In this document: positions 43,180 to 56,829 of the stretch, one piece after another
Layout of the letters: the number at the start of each line of letters is the position of its first letter
Numbering within the stretch: position 1 is the stretch's first letter
From: Sarcophilus harrisii
Lineage: Eukaryota; Chordata; Mammalia; Dasyuromorphia; Dasyuridae
DNA length: 64,000 nucleotides
Assembly: GCF_902635505.1 (NCBI RefSeq)
Contig: NC_045427.1
Location: forward strand, 507,363,665 to 507,427,664
Direction of reading: 5' to 3'
The notes under the pieces: generated by a model
Seen by the model: the letters and a program-made list of their open reading frames with translations, nothing else
Told to the model about the DNA's origin: nothing
Databases searched by the model: none
Translations under genes and position numbers: made by a program

Positions 43180-45270
43180 ATTCACTGAATGAAATGAGAA
43201 AATTTAAGACGTAACACATTACAGGTGTCTGGGAAAATTTGATAAAAATCTGAAGAAGGGGTTAAAAAATCTGTATTATGCCTCATAATTTTCTGATTGA
43301 CTTTAGAAGATCATTTAATGTCTCTGGATCACACTTTGAAGGACTAAATGGCCTTTTTATCCCTACTTTCTCCCCCCTTAAAGCTTTTACTTCTAAAGAC
43401 ATTTATGGAACAGTTTAAAAAGGAATATAATGAATATTCAAACATAATCATAGTTTTGAAGGTTGTGAAAGCCAGTCAGATATTAGCTGTACTATCAAGT
43501 ATTCTTCCTAACATCTTGGCCTCTTCTGAAGAGTAGCCCAGGCATCTATGTATTTAAACTGAAGAGTCTTAGATGTGATATGCTGCAGAGTTGCATGGAA
43601 GGAATAACTAGTATTCTTAGCCTTCCTCTTCATTCTTTACTTCAAAAGTATCCAGATACATCTCCCTGCAGTCTACCTGCAAGTCAGTAATATTCACATG
43701 CCTCAAAGAATGCTCTGTTTTGCATCTTCTTCCCTACATACCAGAGAAAGATATTATTGGCAAAGGGCACATAGAACTTGTCCAGATGAGTCCAGACTCA
43801 ACAATATCTATAGTGTTGCTCAGATTTCACACTGGCTGATAAGATTTTGGTCAAGTCACCACCAGGAAGCAGAGGAGAAAACTGTTAATGTCCTCCTTGA
43901 AGTCAGTTGGGCACCACTTCACAAACTAGATGCTATTCTTTGTCTTGATGGTGGTATGGCAGCATTAACATTGTTGGGAACTGTATATAGGGGATCCTTC
44001 AACTCAAAATAGAGAATTCTCAGTCACCATTTCTTACTCTAGGTGACAAAAATGGAAGTTCAGAAGGAGCTTCTTGGAGCTGATTAGAGTCTAGGTAGTA
44101 GAGTGGGCATTTGCCCCTTTCCCCACCTGATTCAGGATATAGCTCGAAAGCATTCACATGCTTCATACCTGAGAAAAAAGCAAAAAAAAGTACAGAAGCC
44201 AGTAGCTCACTTTTGTGAATCTGATGAGCTCTTTTAGTTTACCATGCAATTAGAGGTCTCATCTTCTACTGCAAAACTTCTCAGGAAGAAATTGTGGAAG
44301 GCCCACCCACAAATTCTCACATGGTTACTCCATGAGAAATGACAATGGAGCATGCTTCAGAGAGGCAGAAAAAGTCCTCCCCCTGCCTCACTACATAGGC
44401 ACCACATTTTTCTTCCACATGGCTTGAAATTTCCATGTTAGGAATTACAAATCAGTTAGATAGCAAAGTTATTTTTTTTCCCAGAAGGCAAATAGTTAAA
44501 TGCATAGAACCTAAAATGATTCTCTAGCTCCTTTTTTTTTTTTTTACCATACACAGATGTTAAGTAAATTTTTACTAGTTGACAAAACTTTTAATGATAG
44601 AGGGTTTCATGTCTTAAAAGCAGAGAAAAACAATTCGTGTAGAATGATACTCAGCTTTTCAAGGTATGTTGTTCTCATTTGCAAGCTTGTATCTTGTGCC
44701 CTTTGCAACTTTTTATTCAAGATTTTTAATTTATGGTAGAACCTGCAATTACTGGGATCCTGGTTGTGCTTCCTTGGTTGTAAACTTCCTTCTGGATGCT
44801 TGTGGTATTTTTTCTTTGATCTGTGAGTTGTAGATTTTGGCTATGACATTACTTAGACTTTTCCTTCAATGCTTTTACTTTCAAATGGTGATAGGAAGAT
44901 TCTTTTGGTCTTTACTTTGTCTTCTGATTCTAAGAGATCTAGGAAGTTTTCTTATTTCTTGAAATATGATGGTGAAGGGGAAAAAAGCAATATAGTATCC
45001 AGGCTTTTTAAAAATCATGTTTTTTTAGGCAAGTAATGATTTTCTCTACTTGACCTGTTTTTCAGAGCAATTGTTTTTAATAACGAATACCTTACATTTT
45101 CTTTTATTTTTATCTTGCTATGTCATATAGTCATTGATTTCTGTTTAATCTATTGTGGTTTTCAGAAATTCCATTTCTTGGGGAAAATTTACTTTCTTTA
45201 GAGCTTTTATTTCATTTGTCCCTTTCTTGTTTTATTTATTCTAGGTATTCCTGTAGTGAGGTGAATTTTT
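43180..45270. other. DNAAF4 intron, unrecognised DNA
   Basis: About 2 kb with no repeat family I can name. 43330-44450 is less AT-rich than its surroundings and has short open stretches (43348-43536, 43698-44012) but no protein family was recognised, and stops are frequent. 43270-43345 holds MIR-like words. A decayed retrocopy or an unlisted repeat is possible. Confidence 0.3.
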
Positions 45271-45297
45271 TTTTCCTTTCAGTATGTGCTTGTAGAT

Positions 45298-45703
45298 TTT
45301 TTTTTTTTTAATTTATAGTAACTTTTTATTGACAGAATCCATGCCAGGGTAATTTTTTTTATAACATTATCCCTTGCACTCACTTCTGTTCCGATTTTTC
45401 CCTCCCACCCTCCACCCCCTCCCCTAGATGGCAAGCAGTCCTATATATGTTGAATATGTCCTAGTATATCCTAGATACAATGTATGTGTGCAGATCCAAA
45501 CAGTTTTCTTGTTGCACAGGGAGAATTGGATTCAGGAGGTAGAAATAACCCGGGAAGAAAAACAAAAATGCAAACAGTTTACATTCATTTCCCAGTGTTT
45601 TTTTTCCTTTGGGTGTAGCTGCTTCTGTCCATCATTGATCAATTGAAACTGAATTAGGTCTCTTTGTCAAAGAAATCCACTTCCATCAGATTACATCTTC
45701 ATA
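45298..45703 (-). mobile_element. Young 5'-truncated L1 (3' UTR)
   Basis: About 406 bp, starting with an oligo-T, with CCCTCCCCTAGATGGCAAGC. Flanked by a perfect 18-bp duplication, cagtatgtgcttgtagat, at 45280-45297 and 45704-45721. Same orientation as DNAAF4. The open frame in it is not a gene. Confidence 0.95.
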
Positions 45704-46104
45704 CAGTATGTGCTTGTAGATATTAAAGAGTGACTTTCATTCAACGCTCTTTTGTGAGGCACATCGTATAATAAAATTTTTTATACTGGTGTCTTCTGTG
45801 GCTTACTCATCTCTCCAGATTTACTTTCTAAAATGGGACCTTGTGCCAGGGTCAGGTTCTACCCCTTGTATTTTTGAGTGGGATTGTCAGCCTTGCTTGG
45901 TCTCACCCCAAATTACCTGGGATTCCTGTGCTAACCTTCTCTTCCTGGGGTCCATTCCATACCTGAATCTTTGAGGTTTTCAAGACTATTCTCAACTTGT
46001 ACCTGCTGAAAGTGATCTCTACCATCCTCTTATCATAATCTACTTTATATAATACCCATTTGCATGTGTTGGATTCATTCCCACTTTGCAATTAGATTTT
46101 ATAT

Positions 46105-46235
46105 ATATAATTAGATTATAAATTCCTTGAATTTAAGGACCAACTTCTTTTTAATCTTAGTATTTTTAGTAATTACTTTGGCATCCTATACATGGCATAT
46201 ATGTGCTTAATCGTTATTTATTGAGCAGGTAAATT
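46105..46235 (+). mobile_element. L2 3' end
   Basis: TTAGATTATAAATTCCTTGA, CATCCTATACATGGCATATA, GTGCTTAATCGTTATTTATT: L2 terminal pattern in sense. Confidence 0.6.
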
Positions 46236-46379
46236 TCAACTGGATAACATGAAAGAAAGTAGGTAAAAGTATGAGAGTAGGATTTGAATGACACATTACC
46301 TGGTTTGATTACCTCTGGTGGAGAAATAAAATATTAATAGCTAACAGTTTTTTAACCACAACATCCCTCTATGGGAGGC

Positions 46380-46600
46380 AATGGAAATATTTTCCTTTCA
46401 AATGAGGAAACTGAAGCCCAGAAAGTCCATACTCCTTCATATGACAACTAGGAAAAGGACCATTGGCTCCTAGGATTACAGTTCTAGAACTAAAAGAGAT
46501 TTAAGAAATCATCTAATTCCCTTATTTTGCATATGAAGAAATGGAGATCCAGTGATTATATGACTTAGCCAAGCTCACACTATAACCCATATCTTCCACT
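46380..46600 (-). mobile_element. MIR/THER-type SINE pieces (reverse)
   Basis: CAAATGAGGAAACTGAAGCC and, further on, AAGAAATGGAGATCCAGTGA, GACTTAGCCAAGCTCACAC: two neighbouring reversed MIR-like segments. Confidence 0.55.
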
Positions 46601-46649
46601 CAACATCTAAAAAGGGAATTCTAAAGAAAAACTTTGCTTGTTTCAGAAT

Positions 46650-46890
46650 TTTGCCTTGAGTTGGCAATACCTAAGGCATGTAGGACTGCTGGTCTTGAAG
46701 TGACAAAGATTTTGTTTCAAATTATACCTCTGATACTTAGCAAATTTCTGACCTTCAGTTTCCTTTTTAATAAAATGGAGTACTAAATAACTATAGTCTC
46801 ATCCCTCAAAGGACTATTGTGAGATTCATATGAGATGATGAACATAAAGCATCTTATAAATCATAATGGTCTATATAAATAAATATTACT
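46650..46890 (+). mobile_element. MIR SINE
   Basis: CTTCAGTTTCCTTTTTAATA, CAAAGGACTATTGTGAGATT, AACATAAAGCATCTTATAAA: MIR in sense. Confidence 0.65.
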
Positions 46891-47297
46891 TGAGTTTCTG
46901 TGAATAGTTATTTCTTCACAATGATTATGTATATAAATAAAGGATTAAATTATGGATGTGGCAAAAGTAGGAACCATCTGACAAATTAGTGTAAACATTT
47001 TCATATTGTATCCAATCTGACCATGCCTATATAATGGTCAAATAAGCTCACTACTTCCTTGTATTTTTGGATTATAGAAACATGATAAATAACTATTGAT
47101 TAAAATCTATACTTTTATTGCCTATATTTTCCATAAATGTTTTTTACTCATTTGTATTTTGTTTTCTTAAAAATCTAAATTGAACTGAAATATATTTGAA
47201 GAAAATTGACAACTACAAAAAGCAATTGAATAATCACTATTCTAAAATCAGTTTATATAATTCGGGATTAAATTTGGGAATAAGAGCAATTCTACTA

Positions 47298-47625
<328 letters not shown>

Positions 47626-47829
47626 TCAGAATGTGAGGATAATATTAATATGAAAATTTATTTTATGATATGGCTTATAATTTAGAATACATCTAACTAT
47701 AAACTCTTGGAGGTCCTCATTCCATTCTATTTTAATCTTGTTGGATTAAAATTACCATTTTTAACTTTTTTTGTTGCTACTTTGTGCTGCTCAGTTGATA
47801 GAATAAGGTCTATCATAAGCTCATTAGAT

Positions 47830-48000
47830 CTTGAGTAGAAAGAGGCCACAAAGATCATTTAATCCTATCTCTTTATTTTATATGTGAGGAAATTAAGTCT
47901 GTGAAAGGGGAATTAATTTATTTGGCCAAAACATAGTGGATAAATGGTAGAACTTGGATTTTAACCCTTGTCATTCAACTCTAAATCTATTGTCATTCTT
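47830..48000 (-). mobile_element. MIR/THER-type SINE (reverse)
   Basis: GAGGCCACAAAGATCATTTA, ATATGTGAGGAAATTAAGTC, GGTAGAACTTGGATTTTAAC: reversed MIR-like order. Confidence 0.6.
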
Positions 48001-48063
48001 TGACCTATTCTATATGTTATTCTATATGTTATATGAATTCTTTGACCTATTCTATATGTTAAT
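48000..48063. repeat. Short tandem duplication
   Basis: The unit TTTGACCTATTCTATATGTT occurs twice 42 bp apart, with an extra TATTCTATATGTTATATG between. Confidence 0.8.
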
Positions 48064-48064
48064 T

Positions 48065-49490
48065 AGTATTTTTATTACATTATGATCTATTAAGTATGTG
48101 TTTAGTATTTCTGCTTTTTTACATTTATTTAAAATATCCTTCACAACATTTCATATAATTTTATTATGTATATCATATGGTGCTGAAAAATATGTATTAA
48201 ATTCTTTAATGTTTCCCATTTGACAGTCACCATAATTTTTAGCTCTCAGTTTTCCAATAATAAAAAAAAATAGTAGGTCAGGACAAAAAAAAAAAAAAAC
48301 AAAAAAAAAAACCAAGCAAATTGATTAAAGGACAATCTTCTCTTTTTATTTCCTGCAGGAATTAAACTAGGGTCTACCCCCAGAAAAAAAGTGCTTTTTT
48401 CCATTTCATCTGAGGCTGACGCTCTCACTACCTCATCTTCAATTTAGCATGTCAAATGAGATAGATCATTGGAATGGAAACCCCTCTTCCCTCATTGGAT
48501 ATGGTCCAAGGAAAATGAGATGACAACTGGATTGGGTAAACAATTTCTCTTTACCCAAAATATATTCTGAATCTTTTACTTCTTTAAGAATCCTATAAAT
48601 GTTATCTAACAAATGAGCAAAGAAATTTGTCACAGAAAATGAAAAATTATGCTAGTCATTATATTTTTCTCCCCAAGCTAAAAATTGCTTGAATATGGAT
48701 TAATGTTAAATTAAATGAAAAAATTTGATATACATGCTTAAATGCAGGGTACAGAATCAGTATTAATATTCAACAAAGATATATTTTGTTCCAGACTCAT
48801 TTTTATTCTGTATGTACCTTTATTCCAGAATCTCTACTGGTTAACTTAAGGAATCTGACAAGCAATGAAATGACTGCTGTGAACACTGTCCATGGCAAAC
48901 AGTAGGGTCCTGAAAACCTAGGCTACATTCTAAGTAGAATGAATATTGGATCTAGAGTCAGAGGACTTGGATCCATATACTTAGCAAATCAACTTACTTC
49001 TATAAAATAAAAACTATCTTTATAGAAGGATGAAATTTGTAACTCATTAGAACTTTGTCATTATTATGGCACTTAGAAGGAGTATATATAGACAGAAAGC
49101 ACAGGTGTGAGTTGAATGTGAAAGGATAATATCTAAGAAAAATAAAATGAAGAAGTGAGAGAGGAATGTACTGGGAGAAAGGGAAAGGGAGGAGTAGAAT
49201 GTTGTAGATTATTTTCTATAAAAAGAGGCAAGAAAAAGCTTTTATAGTGGAGGGAAAGAGGGGGAAAAGAGGATGAGCAAGTGAATCTTTCATCAGAATT
49301 GGCTTAAAGAGGAAATAACTATACACTCAATATGGGCATAAAAATCTGTCTTAACCTGCAAGAAAATAGGAAGGGAAGGAGGGAGGGTGATAGAAGAGAG
49401 GGAATGGTCAATAAAATATGTTGGAGGAGGGACAGGGTAAAAGGAGAGAATAGGATAAGTGGAAGGGGGGATACAGTTAGCAATAATTAT
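48065..49490. other. DNAAF4 intron, unclassified
   Basis: A-rich run at 48285-48310; 49080-49490 is purine-rich and may be old L1 or simple-sequence derived. No exon seen. Confidence 0.35.
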
Positions 49491-49535
49491 AAAAATAATT
49501 TTGAAGCAAGTTTCTCTGATAAGGCCTCATTTCTC
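49491..49535 (+). mobile_element. Old L1, part 1 (left of insertion)
   Basis: AATTTTGAAGCAAGTTTCTC and the 20-base target ctgataaggcctcatttctc (49516-49535) belong to an L1 that continues at 49875. Confidence 0.75.
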
Positions 49536-49874
49536 TTTCTTTTTATTAAAGTTTTTTATTTCCAAAACATATGCATGGATAATTTTTCAATATTGATCCT
49601 TATAAAACCTTATGTTCCAATCTTCTTTCCCTTTCCCTAACTCCCTCCCCTATATGTTATATGTTAAACATGTTAAAATATGTGTTAAATCCAATATATG
49701 TATACATATTTATACATTTATCATGCTGCACAAGAAATATCAGATAAAAAAAAGAGAAAATAAAATGCAAGCAAACAACAACAAAAGATGAAAATACTAC
49801 GTTGTGATCCATACTCAGTCCCTACAATCCTCTCTCTGGGTACAGATGGCTCTCTTCATACAAGATCATTGGAA
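49536..49874 (-). mobile_element. Young 5'-truncated L1 (3' UTR) inside an older L1
   Basis: About 339 bp in reverse, beginning TTTCTTTTTATTAAAG and containing GCTGCACAAGAAATATCAGA and ATCCATACTCAGTCCC. Bracketed by a perfect 20-bp duplication (49516-49535 and 49875-49894). Confidence 0.93.
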
Positions 49875-50650
49875 CTGATAAGGCCTCATTTCTCAAACAT
49901 AAAGGGAACTAAGTTAAATTTATAGAAAAATAAGAGTCATGCCCCAATTGATAAATGATCAAAAGATATGAACTATGCCCAAAAGACTATAAAATCATGC
50001 ATGTTCTTTGACCTAACAAGTCCACTAGTAGGCAAGAATATCAAAAAGAGATTTTTTTTTTTAAAGGGAAAAGGACCTATATATGCAGAATGTGTGTAGC
50101 AACTCTCTTTTTAGGACAAAAAATTGGAAGTTGCGGGATGCCCATCAATTGGAGAATAACTGAATAAACTGTGGTGTGATTGTGACTGAATATTGTTGTT
50201 CCATGGGAAATGATGAACAGGATGTCTTAGAAAAACATGGAAATTCCTCCATGAACTCAAGCAAAATGACATGTTCTGGGTTGATCAGCTGTGAATGACT
50301 TTGCTGTTCTCAGTAGTATAATGATCCAAGACTACTCTGAAGGACTTGTGATAAAAAATCCTATCCATATCTAGAGTAGGAACTGATTCTCTATGAATAC
50401 AAATGAAGCATACTCATTCTTTTTCTCTCTCTTTGTTTTTCTTGAGGGTTTTTTTTAAGGGGAAGAGATCTATGTTTTCTATTACAACTTGGCTTTAATG
50501 GAAATATTTTGCATAACTTTACATGTGTTTTATTAATGGGGGCTGGAAGTGAGGATAAGGGAGAGAATCTGGAATTCAAAAGTTTTAAGAACAAATGTGA
50601 AAATTTTGTTTTAAATGTAATTAAGGAAAGTATTAAATAGAAAAATATGA
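49875..50650 (+). mobile_element. Old L1, part 2: ORF2 end and 3' tail
   Basis: Continues the interrupted L1: TGCCCCAATTGATAAATGAT, GAACTATGCCCAAAAGACTA, CATCAATTGGAGAATAACTG, then a 3' tail with GGGGCTGGAAGTGAGGAT. Frame is lost. Confidence 0.8.
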
Positions 50651-50654
50651 AAAA

Positions 50655-52080
<1,426 letters not shown>

Positions 52081-52082
52081 AC

Positions 52083-52158
52083 CAGTAGATATTTATTGGA
52101 TTATTATTTATATAGGAGCACAGTAGATATTTATTGGATTATTATTTATGTAGGAGCA
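52083..52158. repeat. 38-bp tandem duplication, two copies
   Basis: Copies 52083-52120 and 52121-52158 (cagtagatatttattgg...taggagca) differ at one base. They abut the head of the SINE at 52159, whose first bases (cagtgg) resemble the start of the unit. Confidence 0.9.
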
Positions 52159-52350
52159 CAGTGGATAGATAGAACATGAATTCAAATATCGCCTCATATG
52201 CTTACTAACTGTGTAATTCTGGGCAAATCATTTAACCTTGTTTGCCTCAGTTTCCTCATCTGTAAAATGAGCTGGGGAAGGAAATGGCAAACCACCCTGG
52301 AATCTTAACCAAGAAAACCCCAAAGAGGGTCCCAAAGAATCTGATACAAT
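52151..52350 (+). mobile_element. MAR1 CORE-SINE
   Basis: GGAGCACAGTGGATAGATAG head, TTCTGGGCAAATCATTTAAC, GCCTCAGTTTCCTCATCTGT, AAAATGAGCTGGGGAAGGAA, ATGGCAAACCACCCTGGAAT and a tail with GTCCCAAAGAATCTGATAC. Confidence 0.88.
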
Positions 52351-53490
52351 GGGGTGTTGGGGGAGAAAGGAAGGGAGGTGGGGAGAGGAAGAGGACTATT
52401 TAATTGAGAAATATTCCTAATCCTGTTCTCTTATTCTATTGAGTTCCAACCAGTATAGGAATAATGGTTAACTCTGTTTTATGGATTTCCATGGCTTTAG
52501 TATTATAAGGAAAATGCATTTCAATACTATTTTTATTTTCACACTCTGCTTGCAAAGACAAACAGCTCAAGCTTTCCAATATTCCAGAGTTTTCCATAGT
52601 TTTTTTTTAAGCAATGCAAAAGTCATTACAGAAGTGTGTGTAAATATACATATAATGTATATATAAGTATATAAATGTTATATAATTTATATTATATATG
52701 TTATGTTTTCATGTTATATATATAAAACACAGCATATGCAGGATATATACAAATATGTTACTAATTTATGTGTAATGAAATATTTGTGTGATATAAAGTA
52801 TACACGTTTATAAAATAGGTACACATACACATGCATGGTACATGCGTACATATGTATACATACACATGTATATGTATATACGTACATTTACATACATAAT
52901 CTCCACAATGAAAAGTATATATCAAGATAGTGGCAGGTGATGGGGGAGGGCTCAAGGATGAATATTCTCTTGGTAATAGATGAATTATTTTTTGTAAGCA
53001 TGGGGAGCACTAGACCCATAGTAAATATATCCTGCAAAAATGAATCTAGCAGATCTCTTGTGGACTGTATTAACAAAAGTCAATGGAGAACCTGAGACTA
53101 TGTATTATAAACTATCAACACAACTAATTTCCTTGCAGACTACTCCAATGGACATCTTGGAACCTGAAATGGCTTTGGTATACAAGGATGAATGAGGTGA
53201 TAGGAACAATAGAAAAGGGGGACAAGGCACTACAGTCATAGCAGGCCAATTATTTTAAATTTCTCAGGGATACCAACACTCACACCTATACCCATCCAGT
53301 TAAAATGATATTGTATCCCAGTTGTATACTGGGGCTGTTGTGTGATTCTGAAATAGAGAACATCAAAATCTCTGATTTCAGGGGATTTAAGATAGTAAAC
53401 TGATGTATGATTTGTGTAAGTAGACTATAGCATTCTAAAATATATTTATGCATTAACATTTGTACATCATAAATTTAGAAAAGCAGAAAT
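52350..53490. other. DNAAF4 intron; TA-rich region and unclassified DNA
   Basis: 52625-52900 is a TA/TATG-rich low-complexity stretch. 52920-53400 was not matched to a repeat and has no open gene. Confidence 0.4.
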
Positions 53491-53499
53491 ATTAAATGT

Positions 53500-54310
53500 A
53501 ACTTTTAGCAACCATAATGCAATACAAATTATATTCAATAAAGGGCCTATCAAACAGATTAAAAATTATAAACTAACATAATCCCAAAAATGAGTGGGTA
53601 AAAGAACATATCATAGAAAGCAATAAATAAGTTCATTATTACTTTATAAAAGTAGAAAAAACTAATAAAATTTCTCTGAAGAAACAAAGGATCAAATAAA
53701 TATATAAAATAATGACCAAAAAAGGAAGGGCAGTGAGTAATACCAAATCTCAAGCTATCCTATAAACCTATAATCACCAAAACAATTTGGTATACTAGAT
53801 AAGAAACAGACTAATCTGCAGAAGAATTTAGGTACAGAATATACATAAAGAAATGAGCACTGGAACTTATCAGTGTTTGATGAATCTAAGGATCATAGCT
53901 ATTAGGGCAAGAATGTACTATTTGAGGATAACTGCTGTGGAAAACTGGAAAGCAATATGGCAGAAACTAGGTTTAGAACATCTCATACCACATACCAAAA
54001 ACAAGCCCCAAATGGGTCCATGAGTTAGATATAACAAACAAACATATATTCAAACAAATTAGAAGAACATGGAAAAAAAAATATCCATCAGATGCATGAA
54101 TAAGGAATGAATTCAAGACCATATAAGAGATAGAGAGATTCAATGGAGATAAAAGAAAAAAGTTTGCATAAAATAAAAGTTTCTGACAAACAAAACCAAT
54201 GTTGCTAAAATTAGAAAAGAATAAAAAAACTGGGGGGGAAACTTTTGGAGCAATTTTTTCCATAATGCTCTCATTTATAAGATATATGAGGAACTCATTC
54301 AAATCTGAAG
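53500..54310 (+). mobile_element. Old L1 ORF2 fragment
   Basis: Words of the ORF2 end region in sense: CCTATAATCACCAAAACAAT, TTGGTATACTAGATAAGAAA, ACTGGAACTTATCAGTGTTT, GAATGTACTATTTGAGGATA, AACATGGAAAAAAAAATATC. Similar to 57910-58660. Broken frame. Confidence 0.65.
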
Positions 54311-54319
54311 GATTTAGAA

Positions 54320-54508
54320 TGATTATCTTTTTTTTTTAAATTATTTTATTAAAAAAACAATAAAAAGGAGAACAAAAAAGGAATACCAAAACAAAATAAA
54401 ACAAAACAAAGAACACTGTCATATGCCTAGCAGAACACCAAGGAGGATTCAAAATATATAACAACAAATAACCTGTTCAAGAAAGAAGAAAGTGTGTATG
54501 CATATATA

Positions 54509-54561
<53 letters not shown>

Positions 54562-55480
54562 TAGTAAAAGAAATTATATTAATGAATATCCATCTTTTCT
54601 TTACTTCTGTGTAAATTGTTCTTTTGTTCTCTGATGCAAACCTTTTTTACTTTATATTCATTTACTCCCTTTCATTCCCCCCACTTCCAAGCAAACTATA
54701 GTTAAGATATATTTATGTACATATAGATATAGGCATACACACAAACACCTCATCCCTCACCCACATAAACACATACTTTTCCTATCCCTATTGTGACTCT
54801 TTGCTTTAATTTTGTTCCTTAAACTTGCCTTGCTATTACTTAACTTCCCCCCACCCATGGATCTCTCCTTTGTCTTCTTCCCTCACCCTTTGCTTCCCCT
54901 TCTGCCCATCCCTCCCCCTTAATTTTTTTGTAGATTTTGAAGGGTGCTATATCCCTCATGATATATCTGTAGTGTTGCCTATTTAACCTATCCCCAATGT
55001 GAATAAGTTTTCAGAACTAAGAGCCTTCTTCGCCTCTCTAATGCCTCTGTATCTATTCTTCTTCTGCACCTCGTTTATATAACATAATTACTATTTTTAT
55101 CTTAACTCTTCTCTAATTTTTCTTTTGAGCTACCCTATTGTTGATGTCAATCTTAAACATGTTATATATTTTCCATATTAAAAAAAAACATAAACAATTT
55201 GCCCATGTTGATTTACTTGAAAATTATCTCTGATATTGACTCTTACATATTAAATTTTCAAACCCATTCTCTGATGTCTATCCCTTTTGACCAAGAGCAG
55301 ATTTTGACTTTTTGATTCTAAGTTTTCTCATCGAAGATTGTACTACCTTTCTCACAGTTATTATTTCAGATTTAGACCTGAGAGGATAATTTAATATTAT
55401 AATAATGCTCTTTCTTCTATCATTGCCTTATGAAAGTTTGTCAAGGTCACTGTGTGCATTCTTGATCCTACTGTGATAAA
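54320..55480 (-). mobile_element. Probable LINE fragment with (TA)n/(GT)n
   Basis: Starts with an oligo-T and A-rich stretch (reversed poly-A tail?), then a (TG)n(TA)n microsatellite at 54510-54560, then a C/T-rich region. The overall layout resembles a reversed marsupial L1, but I cannot read a protein from it. Confidence 0.35.
54515..54560. repeat. (TA)n microsatellite
   Basis: About 20 TA units with few interruptions. Confidence 0.9.
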
Positions 55481-56200
55481 GATAAAGAGGTTGTGTGGAG
55501 TAAGGCATCTAGCCTTCTGGTTTTGTATTGCTAGAGCTTAGTTATAGGACTGTGTATAGATGAGACATTGAAGGACTACAGGAAACTGTCTTTCCCATGG
55601 GAAACTTTCCCATCTGTGTTATATTGATGGAAAGCTCCTATTCACTATGCCATAACCATATCCTGTTTATATATTACTTATTCCCAAGTATATTTAAGTA
55701 CTACTCTTACTTATTTCTTCATCTTTTCAAACCAGTGTGAAAGTCTAAAAATGAGGGCTTTTACTTAGCTCAGGGAAGAGTTGATTATAGGACCCATTAG
55801 AAGGTTTATGATCTGTTTTTATCCTTGTAACTGCAAGATTTAAAAGATACCTTAACTTTTATACTATTAAAATTATACTATTATTTAGTATATTAGATTA
55901 TACTATTAAAAATGAGAAAAGAACAAGATCAGACACTTTTAACAGTTGAAACTAGTGGGAGAATTCTTAACCATATGAGCAACTAATCAGTAAACAAGCA
56001 TTTATATTGTCTGTTAAATGCCAGATACTATGCTAGGTGTCAGAGATACACACATCAATAAAAATAAATAAACTCTATTCTCAAATATTTAGTGGATAAG
56101 AAATCACAAAAGATAAAACATAATTTTGATAACATGATTTTTACAAGTTTTTGCATCAACAAAATCATTGCAATTAGATAAAAAAAAGCTAGTCACTAGA
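55480..56200. other. DNAAF4 intron with L2 fragment
   Basis: A reversed L2 3' end at 55985-56095 (AAACAAGCATTTATATTGTC, GATACTATGCTAGGTGTCAG). The remainder is unclassified. Confidence 0.4.
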
Positions 56201-56204
56201 AAAA

Positions 56205-56400
56205 TATCTTAGTGATAAATGTCTCTGATAAGGCCTGAAAACCAAAATATACAGGGAACTAATATAAATATATTAAAAACAAAAGTAATTTTCAACTGAT
56301 AAGTGGCAAAAGGATATGAACAATGATTTCTCATGAGAGTTACAGACCATAAACAACCATATGAAAAATTTCTCCAAATCACTAATTGTGATAGAACCAA
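56205..56400 (+). mobile_element. Old L1 fragment
   Basis: CTGATAAGGCCTGAAAACCA, CAACTGATAAGTGGCAAAAG, GATATGAACAATGATTTCTC, AATTTCTCCAAATCACTAAT: L1 ORF2 C-terminal region, truncated on the right by other sequence. Confidence 0.65.
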
Positions 56401-56740
56401 TATCTTTTGGATTGCCCCTGGATCATGAGATAGCTTGGGTTTTCCTTAAAAGACAATAAAACTTGGCCTTCATTAGCTCAAGGATGGGGCAAAACTCAAA
56501 TTGTGCTTCCCTTAACAAAGCTTCCGGATAATCTTTGGCTGTGCTGACTTGGTTGCCTGGTCACCTAGAGCATATAAGATCCACCGCACGATACTAGTGC
56601 TTATCAGAGTAGGTCGATGACTATCACTGTACCTTGTCCTGCTGAATGGACATATCTCTTTTTGAAGATGAAAGGGATTGCAGCTATGGAAGCTAAGTGC
56701 TATTATATCTTTGTCACATGTCCTTATTATATCAGGGCTA
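56400..56740. mobile_element. Unclassified insert between L1 pieces
   Basis: About 340 bp with AGACAATAAAACTTGG and GAGCATATAAGATCCACC words, less AT-rich than its flanks. It lies between L1 sequence on both sides (TGAAGCAAGCAGAACCAGGA resumes at about 56758). LTR-like but unproven. Confidence 0.3.
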
Positions 56741-56829
56741 AATATATTTCCAAAGTGAAGCAAGCAGAACCAGGAAAACAAAATAATATAAATGGAAAGA
56801 ACAATAACAAATAACATAACACTGTATAA

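Noticed and set aside
45428-45646. 72-codon plus-strand frame
   Set aside because: Antisense to a young L1 3' UTR.
54500-54560. CRISPR-like or satellite array
   Set aside because: Only a TA/TG dinucleotide run; no spaced direct repeats anywhere in the window.
56512-56817. 101-codon minus-strand frame
   Set aside because: Spans an unclassified insert and L1 sequence; no conserved motif.
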